Positions 43,701 through 52,952 of a stretch of 64,000 bases of DNA are shown here, piece after piece. The notes beneath the pieces are model-generated. The model was not told the origin of the DNA, did not search any database, and saw only the letters and a program-made list of their open reading frames with translations. This stretch comes from Oricola nitratireducens (GTDB taxonomy: Bacteria > Pseudomonadota > Alphaproteobacteria > Rhizobiales > Rhizobiaceae): the NCBI RefSeq assembly GCF_014904745.1, contig NZ_JACZCS010000031.1, positions 124,001-188,000 on the forward strand, given 5' to 3'. Numbering within the stretch: the first letter of the stretch is position 1; each line of letters opens with the position of its first letter. The position numbers and the translations under genes are program-made.

Positions 43701-45050
43701 ATGAAAATCACGATGATCGGTGCGGGATATGTCGGGCTGGTTTCGGGCGGGTGTTTCGCCGATATCGGCCACGCGGTCACCTGCGTGGACCGGGACGAGG
43801 CCAAGCTCGAGGCGTTGCGGCGCGGCCAGATCCCGATCTACGAGCCGGGGCTCGAAGCGATCGTCCATGACAACATGCAGGCCGGCCGGCTGCAATTCAC
43901 CGCCGATCTCGCCGCAGCGGTCGCAGACGCCGACGCCGTCTTCATCGCCGTCGGCACGCCGTCGCGCGCCGGCGACGGGCTGGCGGACTTGACGCATGTT
44001 TATGCGGTCGCCCGCGAAATCGCACCGCACCTCACCGGACATACGGTCGTGGTCACGAAATCGACGGTCCCCGTCGGCACCGGCGACGAGATCGGACGCG
44101 TCATCGCGAAAGAGAACCCCGCCGCCGATGTCGCCGTCGTCTCCAATCCGGAATTCCTGCGCGAAGGCTCTGCGATCGGCGATTTCATGCAACCCGACCG
44201 TGTCGTGATCGGCACCGACGATGCGCGCGCGCGCTGCGTGATGCACGACATCTACGCGCCGCTGAATCTCGACGACGACCGGATCCTGATGATGAGCCGG
44301 CGGACCGCCGAACTGACCAAATATGCCGGCAATTCGTTCCTCGCCATGAAGGTCACCTTCATCAACGAGATCGCCGATCTGTGCGAGAAGGTCGGCGCCG
44401 ACGTGCTCGACGTCGCACGCGGCATCGGCATGGACGAGCGCATCGGCCGCAAATTCCTGCAAGCCGGACCGGGCATCGGCGGATCGTGCTTCCCGAAGGA
44501 CACGCTGGCGCTGGTCAAGACCGCGCATGACGCCGACAGCCCGGTGCGCCTCGTCGAAACGACCGTCACCGTCAACGACCAGCGCAAGCGCGCGATGGCG
44601 AAGAAGGTGATCCGCGCCTGCGGCGGAACGGTACGCGGCAAGACGATCGCCATTCTCGGCCTGACCTTCAAGCCGGATACCGACGACGTGCGCGAGTCGC
44701 CCGCAATCCCGATCATCACCGCCCTGCAGGACGCCGGCGCGCGCATCCGCGCCTTCGATCCGGAAGGCACCGAACAGGCGCAGACGATCCTGAAGAACAT
44801 AGCCTATTGCGAAGACGCCTATGACGCCGCCGCCGGCGCGGACGCCCTCGTCATCGTCACCGAATGGGGCGTCTTCCGCGACCTTGATCTCGCCCGCCTG
44901 AAACAGACGATGGCCGCCCCGGTGATGGTCGACCTGCGCAACATCTACGACGCAGCCACGGTGCGCGTCGCGGGCATCAGCTACACCGGCATCGGCCGCA
45001 GCGACGGGACGGACCGCCGCTCCCTCGTCCTGCATCAGGCGGCGGAGTGA
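43701..45050 (+). CDS. ugd: UDP-glucose 6-dehydrogenase
   Basis: A 449-residue enzyme that oxidises UDP-glucose to UDP-glucuronate with NAD, supplying acidic sugar for exopolysaccharide. MIGAGYVGLVSGGCFADIGH is the N-terminal NAD motif, STVPVGT and EFLREGSAI are conserved, and the catalytic Cys263 lies in GGSCFPKDT. GLTFKPDTDDVRESPA marks the C-terminal UDP-binding domain. Full length. It lies 510 bases from the WcaF-like gene and just upstream of a flavin reductase gene. Confidence 0.96.
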   Translation: MKITMIGAGYVGLVSGGCFADIGHAVTCVDRDEAKLEALRRGQIPIYEPGLEAIVHDNMQAGRLQFTADLAAAVADADAVFIAVGTPSRAGDGLADLTHVYAVAREIAPHLTGHTVVVTKSTVPVGTGDEIGRVIAKENPAADVAVVSNPEFLREGSAIGDFMQPDRVVIGTDDARARCVMHDIYAPLNLDDDRILMMSRRTAELTKYAGNSFLAMKVTFINEIADLCEKVGADVLDVARGIGMDERIGRKFLQAGPGIGGSCFPKDTLALVKTAHDADSPVRLVETTVTVNDQRKRAMAKKVIRACGGTVRGKTIAILGLTFKPDTDDVRESPAIPIITALQDAGARIRAFDPEGTEQAQTILKNIAYCEDAYDAAAGADALVIVTEWGVFRDLDLARLKQTMAAPVMVDLRNIYDAATVRVAGISYTGIGRSDGTDRRSLVLHQAAE

Positions 45051-45097
45051 TGGGCGCGTTCGACCCGGCAATGCCGGGATACAGCCGGGAAGAGAGC

Positions 45098-45595
45098 ATG
45101 TTACGCCAGTCCTTCCTCGACGCGATGAGCCTGACGGCGGCCACCGTCACGGTCGTCACGACCGGCGGCCCCGCCGGGCGCGCCGGCATAACCGTTTCGG
45201 CGATGACGCCGGTTTCCGCGGACGGGGGCGCCCCGCTGGTGCTGGTCTGCATCAACGATGCCAGCCGCGCCGTGCAATCGATCCTGGAAAACCGGGCCTT
45301 TTGCGTGAATATCCTGCGCAACGATCAGCGGATGATCTCCGATGCGTTCGGAGGCCGGCTCGCCAGGCAACGGTTCGACAAATTCGCCTATGGCGAATGG
45401 GCGGATACGAATTCGGGTTCGCCGCGGCTGACGACGGCGCTCGCCGCTCTCGACTGCAGCCTTGCCGGGCACCAGCGCCAGGGCACGCATCACGTGATGT
45501 TCGGGTATGTCCAGGGCATCGAACTGAGCGACGCGGGCAAGCCGCTGGTCTACTGCAACCGCTCCTACCGGGAACTCGTCGACCAGGCCGTCTGA
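45098..45595 (+). CDS. Flavin reductase-family protein
   Basis: A 165-residue FMN-binding protein of the flavin reductase fold. AATVTVVTTGGPAGRAGITVSAMTPVSADGG and VCINDASRAVQSILENRAFCVNIL match the FMN-binding core, and QRQGTHHVMFGYVQGIEL the conserved GxHxxFxGxV region. ATG 45098 has GGGAAGAG upstream and fits family length; ATG 45050 overlaps the ugd stop in TGATG and would add 16 residues. It would supply reduced flavin to a monooxygenase, but none is adjacent. Confidence 0.8.
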   Translation: MLRQSFLDAMSLTAATVTVVTTGGPAGRAGITVSAMTPVSADGGAPLVLVCINDASRAVQSILENRAFCVNILRNDQRMISDAFGGRLARQRFDKFAYGEWADTNSGSPRLTTALAALDCSLAGHQRQGTHHVMFGYVQGIELSDAGKPLVYCNRSYRELVDQAV

Positions 45596-45632
45596 GCGAC
45601 GAAAACGGGCTTGCCGCCTGTCCGGCGAAGGC

Positions 45633-45658
45633 CGCGAGGCGCCCGAAGACGCCTCGCG
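45633..45658. terminator. Hairpin between convergent genes
   Basis: CGCGAGGCG (45633-45641) and CGCCTCGCG (45650-45658) form a perfect 9-bp stem with an 8-base loop between the flavin reductase and copper chaperone stop codons. There is no T-run, so termination may need Rho or be weak. Confidence 0.6.
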
Positions 45659-45675
45659 CAAGAACCGATCGGCGA

Positions 45676-46161
45676 TCAGTTCATCTTCATTTTCTTGTCC
45701 ATCTGGAGCTTGTCCGGCGTCACGACATTAAAATCGACGTCGATTTCGCCGGCCTTCTGGAATATCAGCTTGACCTTCTGCTTGGTGCCGGCCTCGAGCG
45801 GCTGCTTCATCATCATGAACATGACGTGATAGCCGCCCGGCTTCAGCGTGACTTCGCCGCCGGCCGGGATTTCCAGGCCGTCTTCGAGCTGGCGCATCTT
45901 CATGACGTCGCCCTGCATCGCCATTTCGTGGATCTCGACCTTGCCGGCGAAGTCGGCCGCGCCGCCGATCAGGCGGTCGGCTTCGGTGCCTTTGTTCTGG
46001 ATCGTCATGTAACCGCCGGAGACCGGCGCGCCGGGCGGCGTCGCGCGGGCAACCGGATGAACGATGACGAGATCGCCAAGAGTGTATTCATGCGCCAGCG
46101 AAGAGACGGTCGCGGTCACGAGGGCAGCAGCGGCTGCAATTGCGGTGATTGCGTATTTCAT
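45676..46161 (-). CDS. Periplasmic copper chaperone, PCu(A)C family
   Basis: A 161-residue protein with a signal peptide (residues 1-23, ending SLAHEY). The copper site is visible: His78 in VEIHEMAMQ, Met89 in VMKMRQL, and His112/Met114 in GGYHVMFMM. The tail is Lys/Met-rich (DKKMKMN) and may hold more copper. These chaperones deliver Cu(I) to the CuA site of cytochrome oxidase. It lies 83 bases downstream of the DUF2946 gene on the same strand, a common pairing in copper-trafficking operons. Confidence 0.92.
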   Translation of the reverse strand: MKYAITAIAAAAALVTATVSSLAHEYTLGDLVIVHPVARATPPGAPVSGGYMTIQNKGTEADRLIGGAADFAGKVEIHEMAMQGDVMKMRQLEDGLEIPAGGEVTLKPGGYHVMFMMMKQPLEAGTKQKVKLIFQKAGEIDVDFNVVTPDKLQMDKKMKMN

Positions 46162-46244
46162 TGTTCAGTTTCCATCTGATGCGGCCACGGCGCGGTGCGC
46201 GCGGCCTGTAAATATCGAATTCGATTCTGTGCCCGAGAGGGCGG

Positions 46245-46643
46245 TCAGACGGAAACGGCCGGTGGTCCGCGCTGCGATGCGGTCGCGAGATCGATGGTGG
46301 CGACCGGCGGCGCCGTCATCTGCGGCTTGATGACGGCAAGCACGAATTGCAGCGGCTGGGACAGCGCCACCGCGACGGGCTGGGCCGGTGCGGACGCCCC
46401 CGCGATCACGCAGAAATCGCAGAAGGCGTGGTGATGGTGATGCAGCGGATCGCCGTCCCGCTCCTGCGTCAGGCAGAGATCGGGCAGCGTGCCGTCCGGA
46501 AGGACATATTGCGCCAGTTCGAGCGGCTGCGGCTCGTCGACCAGCGGGCGGTGCGCGAAGGCGGACAGCGCGACCGCCGCAATCAGCAGGACGCGGATCC
46601 AGGCTGCGGAAACGAAGCGGTTTTTTACGCGTGCGCCGATCAT
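46245..46643 (-). CDS. DUF2946-type small exported protein
   Basis: A 132-residue protein with an N-terminal hydrophobic signal or anchor (WIRVLLIAAVALSAFAHRPL). The middle carries a striking metal-ligand cluster, LHHHHHAFCDFCVIAG, with five His in a row and CxxC. The C-terminal third is Pro/Ala-rich and hydrophobic. Proteins of this kind sit beside PCu(A)C chaperones, and a copper-binding or copper-sensing role is likely though not established. ATG 46643 has only a weak ribosome-binding site. Confidence 0.75.
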   Translation of the reverse strand: MIGARVKNRFVSAAWIRVLLIAAVALSAFAHRPLVDEPQPLELAQYVLPDGTLPDLCLTQERDGDPLHHHHHAFCDFCVIAGASAPAQPVAVALSQPLQFVLAVIKPQMTAPPVATIDLATASQRGPPAVSV

Positions 46644-46729
46644 GGCCACCAAGTTGCAAGTCCCGGCGCGCCGGTCAATCTTTGCGCGCGTGCCTGTGAC
46701 GCCGCGCCGCATGAGCGGGACCGGGGTTT

Positions 46730-47695
46730 TCAATAGCTCGACCTGCGCTCGTCGCTCGGCGCACGGCCGAATTGCAGCCGGTAGCTCTGGGCGAAATAGC
46801 TGTGCGAGGTGAAGCCGGTCGACAGCGCGATCTCGAGGATCGGAATGTTGGTCTGGCGCAGCAGTTGCCGGGCGCGTTCGAGCCGCAGTGTCATGTAGTA
46901 GCGGCCGGGCGTGGAGTTGAGGTGGCGCAGGAAAAGCCGCTCGACCTGGCGCACCGACAGGCTGACGGAGTCGGCGAGCTCGCCCGCCGTCAGCGGCGTT
47001 TCGAGGTTTTCCGCCATCAGTTCGGTAACCTTGCGCAGCTTCTCCGACTTGCCGCTCAGATCCGGCTCCTGGCCGACGCGCTGGCGGTCGTGATGCGAGC
47101 GGATGCGCTCGTGCTGGAACTGGTTGGCGACCTTGTTGGCGAGGTCCGACCCGAAATCGCTGCGCACGATTTCCAGCATCAGGTCGACCGAGGTCGTCCC
47201 GCCGGCCGAGGTGTAGCGCTTGCGGTCGATCTCGTAGACATTGCCGGTGCACTCGATATGCGGGAAGGCTTCGCGGAAGGAGGCCCGGTTCTCCCAGTGG
47301 ATCGTGCAGCGGTGGCCCTCGAGCTGGCCCGCCTCGGCAAGCGTGTGGCTGCCGATGGAGATCCCGCCAAGCGCCGCGCCGCGGCGGCCGCGCGTGCGGA
47401 TCGCGTTTATGACCTTGTTCTTGCCGGCGAATTCCGTCGTCAGGCCGGCGACGACGAAGACGATGTCGCTCGGCGGCATGTCGTCGACGCTGTAGGCCGC
47501 CTTGATCGCCAGCATGTTGGACGCGCTCACCGGCTGGCCGTCATGCGAGACCGTCGACCAGTCGTAATACCGGGTGTCCGACAACCGGTTGGCCGAGCGC
47601 AGGACGTCGATCGCCGCCGCCAGGCAGAACATCGGGAAGAGGTCCGCCAGGATGAAGGAAAAGTGCCGCTTCGGCGCGAAATCGCTCGCATTCAT
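46730..47695 (-). CDS. GlxA-family regulator (DJ-1/PfpI domain plus AraC HTH)
   Basis: A 321-residue regulator. Residues ~10-200 form a DJ-1/PfpI-like domain; the usual nucleophile-elbow Cys is absent (GGISIGSHTLAEAG), so the domain is a sensor rather than an enzyme. Residues ~220-318 hold the AraC-type DNA-binding region (LTAGELADSVSLSVRQVERLFLRHLNSTPGRYYMTLRLERARQLL, then FTSHSYFAQSYRLQFGRAPS). Relatives control carnitine, glycine betaine or arginine catabolism. No such pathway is adjacent, so the target is unclear. Confidence 0.88.
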   Translation of the reverse strand: MNASDFAPKRHFSFILADLFPMFCLAAAIDVLRSANRLSDTRYYDWSTVSHDGQPVSASNMLAIKAAYSVDDMPPSDIVFVVAGLTTEFAGKNKVINAIRTRGRRGAALGGISIGSHTLAEAGQLEGHRCTIHWENRASFREAFPHIECTGNVYEIDRKRYTSAGGTTSVDLMLEIVRSDFGSDLANKVANQFQHERIRSHHDRQRVGQEPDLSGKSEKLRKVTELMAENLETPLTAGELADSVSLSVRQVERLFLRHLNSTPGRYYMTLRLERARQLLRQTNIPILEIALSTGFTSHSYFAQSYRLQFGRAPSDERRSSY

Positions 47696-47738
47696 GATGG
47701 CGGGCTATAGCCGAGCCGGGCGAAGACGAAAAGCGGAA

Positions 47739-48638
47739 TCAAAATCCCGGCGGTTCGAGACCGGCGCTGCGATAGGCCGACGTCACGGTGCTGGCCATCA
47801 ACATGGCGACCGTCATCAGGCCGACGCCGCCCGGCACCGGCGTGATCGAACCGGCGACCTTTTCCGCGCCGTCGTAATCGACATCGCCGACGACGCGATA
47901 CTTCTTCTCGAGTTCCGGCGCGGGAACGCGGTTGATGCCGACATCGATGACGCAGGCGCCCGGCTTGACCCAGTCGCCCTTGACCATTTCCGGGCGGCCG
48001 ACGGCAGCGACGAGGATATCCGCCTCGCGGCACACTGCGGGCAAATCCCTGGTGCGCGAATGTGCGATCGTGACGGTGGCGTTGGCGGCGAGCAGCAGGT
48101 TCGCCATCGGCTTGCCGACGATATTGGAGCGGCCGACGACCACGGCGGTGAGGCCAGACAGGTCGCCGGTGCCGAGCGTGCGGCGAATCATCACCATGGC
48201 GCCGGCCGGCGTGCAGGGAACGAAGGCGGAGCCGAGCTGGCCGGTCACCAGCCTGCCGACATTGACGAAGGAGAAACCGTCGACGTCCTTGTCGGGCGAA
48301 ATCGCCTGGATGACCTTGCCGTCGTCGATATGGTCGGGCACCGGCAACTGGACGAGAATGCCGTGAATGGTGTCGTCGGCGTTGAGTTCGCCGATCAGCT
48401 TCAGGAGCTCGTCTTCCGACGTTTCGGCGGGCAGCCGGTGGGTGACCGACTTGAAGCCGCATTCCTCGGCGCGCTTGCCCTTGGAACGGACGTAAAACTC
48501 GCTTGCCGGATCCTCGCCGACGATGACGACGGCGATGCCCGGCTGCACGCCGGTTTCGCTCACGAGTTTCTCCGTCGCGGCCTTGACCGTTTCCAGCACT
48601 TCCGCCGCGATCACCTTGCCGTCAATCCGCTCTGCCAT
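47739..48638 (-). CDS. folD: Bifunctional methylenetetrahydrofolate dehydrogenase/cyclohydrolase
   Basis: A 299-residue folate enzyme that interconverts 5,10-methylene-THF and 10-formyl-THF. The family signatures are [15 protein letters not shown] (with the catalytic Lys region), [20 protein letters not shown] and [17 protein letters not shown], with [14 protein letters not shown] at the end. ATG 48638 has GGGAGAAG upstream and gives the usual FolD length; the frame extends to 48680 without support. A core gene lying between the two halves of the polysaccharide region. Confidence 0.96.
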   Translation of the reverse strand: MAERIDGKVIAAEVLETVKAATEKLVSETGVQPGIAVVIVGEDPASEFYVRSKGKRAEECGFKSVTHRLPAETSEDELLKLIGELNADDTIHGILVQLPVPDHIDDGKVIQAISPDKDVDGFSFVNVGRLVTGQLGSAFVPCTPAGAMVMIRRTLGTGDLSGLTAVVVGRSNIVGKPMANLLLAANATVTIAHSRTRDLPAVCREADILVAAVGRPEMVKGDWVKPGACVIDVGINRVPAPELEKKYRVVGDVDYDGAEKVAGSITPVPGGVGLMTVAMLMASTVTSAYRSAGLEPPGF

Positions 48639-48702
48639 GCACTCTTCTCCCGACACGAGATTTCGCGCGGACATTTGCACGGGTTCGCAGCGAAAGAAAA
48701 CC

Positions 48703-49800
48703 TCAGACGCGCCCTGTCATGACGGATTTCGACCAGTTTTCCGCCGGACGGGAAAAGTGACGTTGCGCGAAGCGCTGTCTGCGCTCTGCACGACGGCGCA
48801 TCAGCACCTCGACGGATTCGCGAAGCTCGCGGACCGACCGGCGAAGATCCTCGAGTTCCTCGTCTTCGCCGGCGACAGGAACGGGCTGAAATTCTCCGGA
48901 ATCACGCGGAATGGGCTCGGCGGATAGCGGCGGGTCCGCTTCGGATTCGCTCACGGCCATGCGGATCGCGGCGGCAACGAGGTCATCATGGTCGTCGAAC
49001 CGGGCGGTGCCGCGTCCCGCACCGGAGGCGGCTTCGCGCATCGCGGAAAAACAGGCCAGCAAGACGCCAAGCGCCAGACCCGCCCCGGCAAATCCGGCGA
49101 TGACGATTGCGCGCGACGGCGACGACGGCGTATCGGGGACAGATGCCGGCGAAACCAGCCTTGCCGCGGAAGCGGCTGCGTCCGGTTTCAGCCTTTCCCG
49201 CTCCTCGATGAATGCCCTGGCGGTCCCGTTGGCGACGAGCGCCGATGTCTCGGGATCGCGGGCGGTGATGCCTATATCGATGACGAAGGTGCCGGCCTCG
49301 CGTTCGACGGACAGGTTTTCACGCAAGGTTCGGAGCGCCGCGCGATCGCGTTCCGGCAGTGTGTCGCCGCTCGAAAACAGCGCGGTATAGACATGCAACC
49401 AGCGCAGCAAGGCGTTGCCGCCGCCCTCGCCGTTGAAGTCCGGGTTCCGGTCCAGTTTCGCGCGTTCGACGACCTTGTTCAGCACCGCGGCGGAGCGAAC
49501 GATATCGAGCTGGCTGTCCACGATCGCCAGCGCCGTGCCGTTGTCGATATGGACCGGCGCGCCCGCATCTCCGCCGGAGGCGACCGCGCGCGGATCGATC
49601 AGAACCCGTGCATGCGACGTGTAGTGCTGCGGCGTCGAGAAGGCCACGGCGGCGCCGACGGCGAGGCCCGCAAGCGCGAGCCCCGAAACCGGCAGCCGCC
49701 ACGCCCGGAAGGTTCTGGCGAAAAGGGGCAGAAAACCGGGCGTCCGGGAGACAGCAACCGGCGCGCGGCGCCCTGCGCGATTGTCTTCGGGTTCGATCAT
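48703..49800 (-). CDS. Wzz-domain protein, short polysaccharide co-polymerase-like
   Basis: A 365-residue protein. The N-terminal membrane segment ([19 protein letters not shown], ~36-54) is followed by a Wzz domain ([15 protein letters not shown], then [47 protein letters not shown]). A second membrane segment lies at ~230-250. The cytoplasmic tail of ~115 residues is acidic then Arg-rich ([23 protein letters not shown]). The long periplasmic coiled coil of normal co-polymerases is missing. It may regulate export rather than set length. It belongs with the WecG and GT4 genes upstream on the same strand. Confidence 0.75.
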   Translation of the reverse strand: MIEPEDNRAGRRAPVAVSRTPGFLPLFARTFRAWRLPVSGLALAGLAVGAAVAFSTPQHYTSHARVLIDPRAVASGGDAGAPVHIDNGTALAIVDSQLDIVRSAAVLNKVVERAKLDRNPDFNGEGGGNALLRWLHVYTALFSSGDTLPERDRAALRTLRENLSVEREAGTFVIDIGITARDPETSALVANGTARAFIEERERLKPDAAASAARLVSPASVPDTPSSPSRAIVIAGFAGAGLALGVLLACFSAMREAASGAGRGTARFDDHDDLVAAAIRMAVSESEADPPLSAEPIPRDSGEFQPVPVAGEDEELEDLRRSVRELRESVEVLMRRRAERRQRFAQRHFSRPAENWSKSVMTGRV

Positions 49801-49931
49801 CGGCCACCGGGCTGGAAATACGGACCTCGCGGCGAACGCGCGAAAGTAAAGACACGCTAAATTTTCATGGATAACAAAAGGTTAATTCCGGATGCCGGGG
49901 GCGACGCGTCCGGCCCCCGACAGGCGTCGGC

Positions 49932-50702
49932 TCAATTCGCTCCGCGCGCGAATTTGCGGCGCAGGACGTGGCCGATAAACCGGGGGTTTCCGACGAGGTA
50001 GCGATGCCCAAGCCGGCGCGGCTCGCGGATCATGCGATACACCCATTCGCTGCGCATCGCGCGCACCCATCGCGGGGCGCGCGGCACCGACCCGCTGGCG
50101 AAATCGAACAGCGCGCCAATGCCCATCGAGATGGTGCAATGTTCCCCGGTGAGCTTTTCGGCGATCCAGAGTTCCTGTTTCGGCACGCCCATGGCGACGA
50201 GAAGGATATCCGGCCGCCATTGCGCAAGTCCGTCGAGAATGCGTTGTTCGTCGCTTCCATCGAAGTAACCGTGATGGACGACACGGTATTCGTGACGGCC
50301 GTCGAGAGCGGCAAAGCGCTCGCCCGCCTTTTCGGCGATGCCCGGACGGGCGCCGAACAGGCCGACCTTCAGCGGAAACTGCGCGCTGCGCAGCAGGTCG
50401 GGGACGAAATCGGTGCCGTTCAGATTGGCACGAAACCGGGCGCCGTGCAGAAGCTGCGCCGCGATATCGACACCGATACCGTCCGACAGAACGGTGAAAC
50501 GCTCCAGCGCATTGCGGAAACCGGCATCTCGCATCGCGATATTGGCGTTGTGGGCGTTGAGAAAGGTGACGGGGGTGTAGTTGCGCAGGGCGATGCGGCC
50601 GTGGAGGAATTCGAGCGCCTCGTCGCGCGCGAAATCATGCACGGGAATTCCGAGCACGTCGCGTTTCGCGATTTCACGGCCGTTAACGGCGGATTGCAGC
50701 AT
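49932..50702 (-). CDS. WecG/TagA/CpsF-family glycosyltransferase
   Basis: A 256-residue GT26 transferase that adds a sugar such as ManNAc, ManNAcA or glucose to a lipid-linked intermediate. TFLNAHNANIAMRD, VLSDGIGVDIAAQLL, RANLNGTDFVPDLL (catalytic Asp region) and LLVAMGVPKQELWIAE are the conserved blocks, and GALFDFASGSVPRAPRWVRAMRSEWVYRMIREPRR is the C-terminal membrane-association segment. It is the one clear early-step sugar transferase in this second polysaccharide cluster. Confidence 0.93.
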   Translation of the reverse strand: MLQSAVNGREIAKRDVLGIPVHDFARDEALEFLHGRIALRNYTPVTFLNAHNANIAMRDAGFRNALERFTVLSDGIGVDIAAQLLHGARFRANLNGTDFVPDLLRSAQFPLKVGLFGARPGIAEKAGERFAALDGRHEYRVVHHGYFDGSDEQRILDGLAQWRPDILLVAMGVPKQELWIAEKLTGEHCTISMGIGALFDFASGSVPRAPRWVRAMRSEWVYRMIREPRRLGHRYLVGNPRFIGHVLRRKFARGAN

Positions 50703-50793
50703 TCCAGACCACGCAAACTACGGAAAACATTCCGCTTTCGTGTCCGGTAAAGGCCATGATGGAGCCGCGGGCAAGCGGATTCCGGGGCTGTGG

Positions 50794-51972
50794 TTAATGC
50801 CGGGGAACCGGCTCGGCGGCAAGTCTGCGCACCGCCTCGGCCAGGGCCTCGTCCATGCGAGTCAGCCGCGCGGCGCGAAAGGCTTCGCCATCGGCGTCCG
50901 GCAGCATGCCGGTGCGCTGGGCGACGACGAGGTCCTGCAGCGCCGCGGCGAATTTTTTCGAACCGTCGGCGCGGCGCACGTTTTCGGGCAGCGCGGCGAT
51001 CCCGCGCAGCGCCGCGGAGGTGGCGACGGCGGGAAGACCGAGTTCGAGGGTCTCGACCGCCCCGGGGCTCACGCCGGTTCCGGCTCTTGCCGGCAGGGCG
51101 ATGACGCGGCACTGGCGCAGGAACTCCACATGGTCGACGACAGGGCCGAGAAACAGCACCCTCTTGTCGCGGCTCGGAAATCCGCGCGGCACCCGGCCGG
51201 CGATGGCGAAAGTGACGTGAGGATGCAGTTTCGGCAGGACGTCCTGCAGGAACCATTCGAGTCCCGTAAGGCTTTCGGGCGCGGTCCAGTCGCCGATCAT
51301 GCCGATATCGAAGCCCGGCAGGCGCACGCCGGTCGGCGCGGTCTCGCGGGGGATCACCAGCGGCAGGACGAGGGAGCGGTCTTCGGCGAGGCCGAGGCCG
51401 GCGCGATCCTCCTCCGACAGGGCCAGCACGAAACGCGCGGACCCGCACAGGCGCCGCTCGAGCGCCTTGAGGACACGCGCATCGCGGGACAGCCGGAGAC
51501 GCTCCAACAGGCTTGGCGCGCCGCGCGCGTTTTCCGCCGCCAGGACGTGTTCGACGGCATGCGCGACAAGCAGGCAGGGGCTGCCGGCAAAGACAGTCTC
51601 GAAGGCGCCGGCGAGCGAAACGCCGCCGAGGACGATGCCGTCGAACGGCTCCAGCTTGGACAGCGCCGCGCGTAGTTCCGCTTCCGTGACCATGCGCAGC
51701 GCGGTTGAGGAAAGGGTCAGGCCGCTGGAGACGGCGGACGCGAACCGGCGCAGGTCCTGCACCACGGAAGCAGGGCCGGCGTCCGGATCGAATTCGCCGA
51801 GGCAGGCCGTGTCCTGCGGATCGGAGAGCTCGGCGCCCGGCCGCCTGAATCCGAGGAAGGAGACCCTGGCGCCTGCCCGGCGCAGTCCGTCGACGACAGT
51901 TTGATTGACGATCTCGAAATCGCTTTGCGGCGGACCGGCCGGCACGAGCGACGAGACAAAGACAAGATGCAT
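50794..51972 (-). CDS. Family 4 glycosyltransferase
   Basis: A 392-residue GT-B transferase. MHLVFVSSLVPAGPPQSDFEIVNQ opens the N-terminal domain; GMIGDWTAPESLTGLEWFLQDVLPKL, FAIAGRVPRG and ALPARAGTGVSPGAVETLELGLPAVATSAALRG form the C-terminal donor-binding half. ATG 51972 has GGGAGAAG upstream; the frame runs on to 52344 only as shadow. It lies 91 bases upstream of the WecG-type gene on the same strand. Confidence 0.85.
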   Translation of the reverse strand: MHLVFVSSLVPAGPPQSDFEIVNQTVVDGLRRAGARVSFLGFRRPGAELSDPQDTACLGEFDPDAGPASVVQDLRRFASAVSSGLTLSSTALRMVTEAELRAALSKLEPFDGIVLGGVSLAGAFETVFAGSPCLLVAHAVEHVLAAENARGAPSLLERLRLSRDARVLKALERRLCGSARFVLALSEEDRAGLGLAEDRSLVLPLVIPRETAPTGVRLPGFDIGMIGDWTAPESLTGLEWFLQDVLPKLHPHVTFAIAGRVPRGFPSRDKRVLFLGPVVDHVEFLRQCRVIALPARAGTGVSPGAVETLELGLPAVATSAALRGIAALPENVRRADGSKKFAAALQDLVVAQRTGMLPDADGEAFRAARLTRMDEALAEAVRRLAAEPVPRH

Positions 51973-52120
51973 GACTTCTCCCGAAAGTTGGGCGAGCGAT
52001 AACACGGATTTGCGGCGCCTGCCCATAACCGTCTGCAACGCAGGCGCCCGACCGGGGCACGCTTGCGCTCGGGCGAACGCGCCGGTATCCCGGACCGACT
52101 TCGAAACGGGATGAAACATC

Positions 52121-52942
52121 ATGTCTGCCAACAACAAAGTCGTGCTCGCCGGTTGCGGCAATATGGGCTTCGCCATGCTGCAGGGCTGGCTGTCGTCGAA
52201 GGTCCTGGCCGCCGCCGACGCGTTCGTCGTCGAACCGAATGAGGGCCTGCGCGACCGCGCGGCGGCGCTCGGCGTCACCACCGTCGCCGATGCCGGCGAT
52301 CTGCCCGACGACCTGGCGCCGGCGGTGGTCATCCTGGCGGTCAAGCCGCAGGTGATGGATGCCGTCCTGCCGGCCTATGCCGGGCTTGCCGGCAAGGGGG
52401 CGGCGATCGTCAGCGTGGCGGCGGGCATTCGCATCGCGCGCATCGAAAAGGCGCTCGGAGAGAAAACACCGGTGATCCGCGTGATGCCGAACACGCCGGC
52501 GGCCGTCGGCGCGGGCATGATGGTGATCTGCGCCAACGCGCATGTCGGCGACGCGACGATGGCGTTCACCCGGCAGTTGATGGCGGCAAGCGGCGAGACG
52601 GCGGTGATCGACGACGAGGATCTGATGGACGCTGTGACCGCGGTGTCGGGATCGGGTCCCGCCTATCTGTTCCACATGATCGAGGCGCTGACGGAAGCGG
52701 CGAAGGCGGCGGGCCTGCCCGACGACATCGCCGGACTTCTCGCCGGCCAGACGATCTACGGCGCGGCGGTCTACGCCAAACAGAGCGGCGTCGCGCCTGG
52801 CACGCTGCGCGAGCAGGTCACCAGCCCGAACGGCACGACCGCTGCGGCGCTCTCCGTGCTGATGGGCGACGACCGGCTGACGAAACTGATGACCGAAGCG
52901 GTGGAAGCCTCGCGCGCGCGCTCCGTCGAACTCGGCAAATAG
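52121..52942 (+). CDS. proC: Pyrroline-5-carboxylate reductase
   Basis: A 273-residue enzyme that makes proline from pyrroline-5-carboxylate with NAD(P)H. VVLAGCGNMGFAMLQGWL is the cofactor motif, VILAVKPQVMD and RVMPNTPAAVGAGM are conserved, and the C-terminal signature is VTAVSGSGPAYLFHMIEALTEAA followed by REQVTSPNGTTAAAL. Full length. A GST-family gene follows 10 bases downstream. Confidence 0.96.
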   Translation: MSANNKVVLAGCGNMGFAMLQGWLSSKVLAAADAFVVEPNEGLRDRAAALGVTTVADAGDLPDDLAPAVVILAVKPQVMDAVLPAYAGLAGKGAAIVSVAAGIRIARIEKALGEKTPVIRVMPNTPAAVGAGMMVICANAHVGDATMAFTRQLMAASGETAVIDDEDLMDAVTAVSGSGPAYLFHMIEALTEAAKAAGLPDDIAGLLAGQTIYGAAVYAKQSGVAPGTLREQVTSPNGTTAAALSVLMGDDRLTKLMTEAVEASRARSVELGK

Positions 52943-52952
52943 GAGAACCGCC

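Noticed and set aside
46730-47695. GlxA-type protein considered as a PfpI protease or isomerase
   Set aside because: The nucleophile Cys is missing at the elbow (GGISIGSH) and an AraC DNA-binding domain is fused, so it is a regulator.
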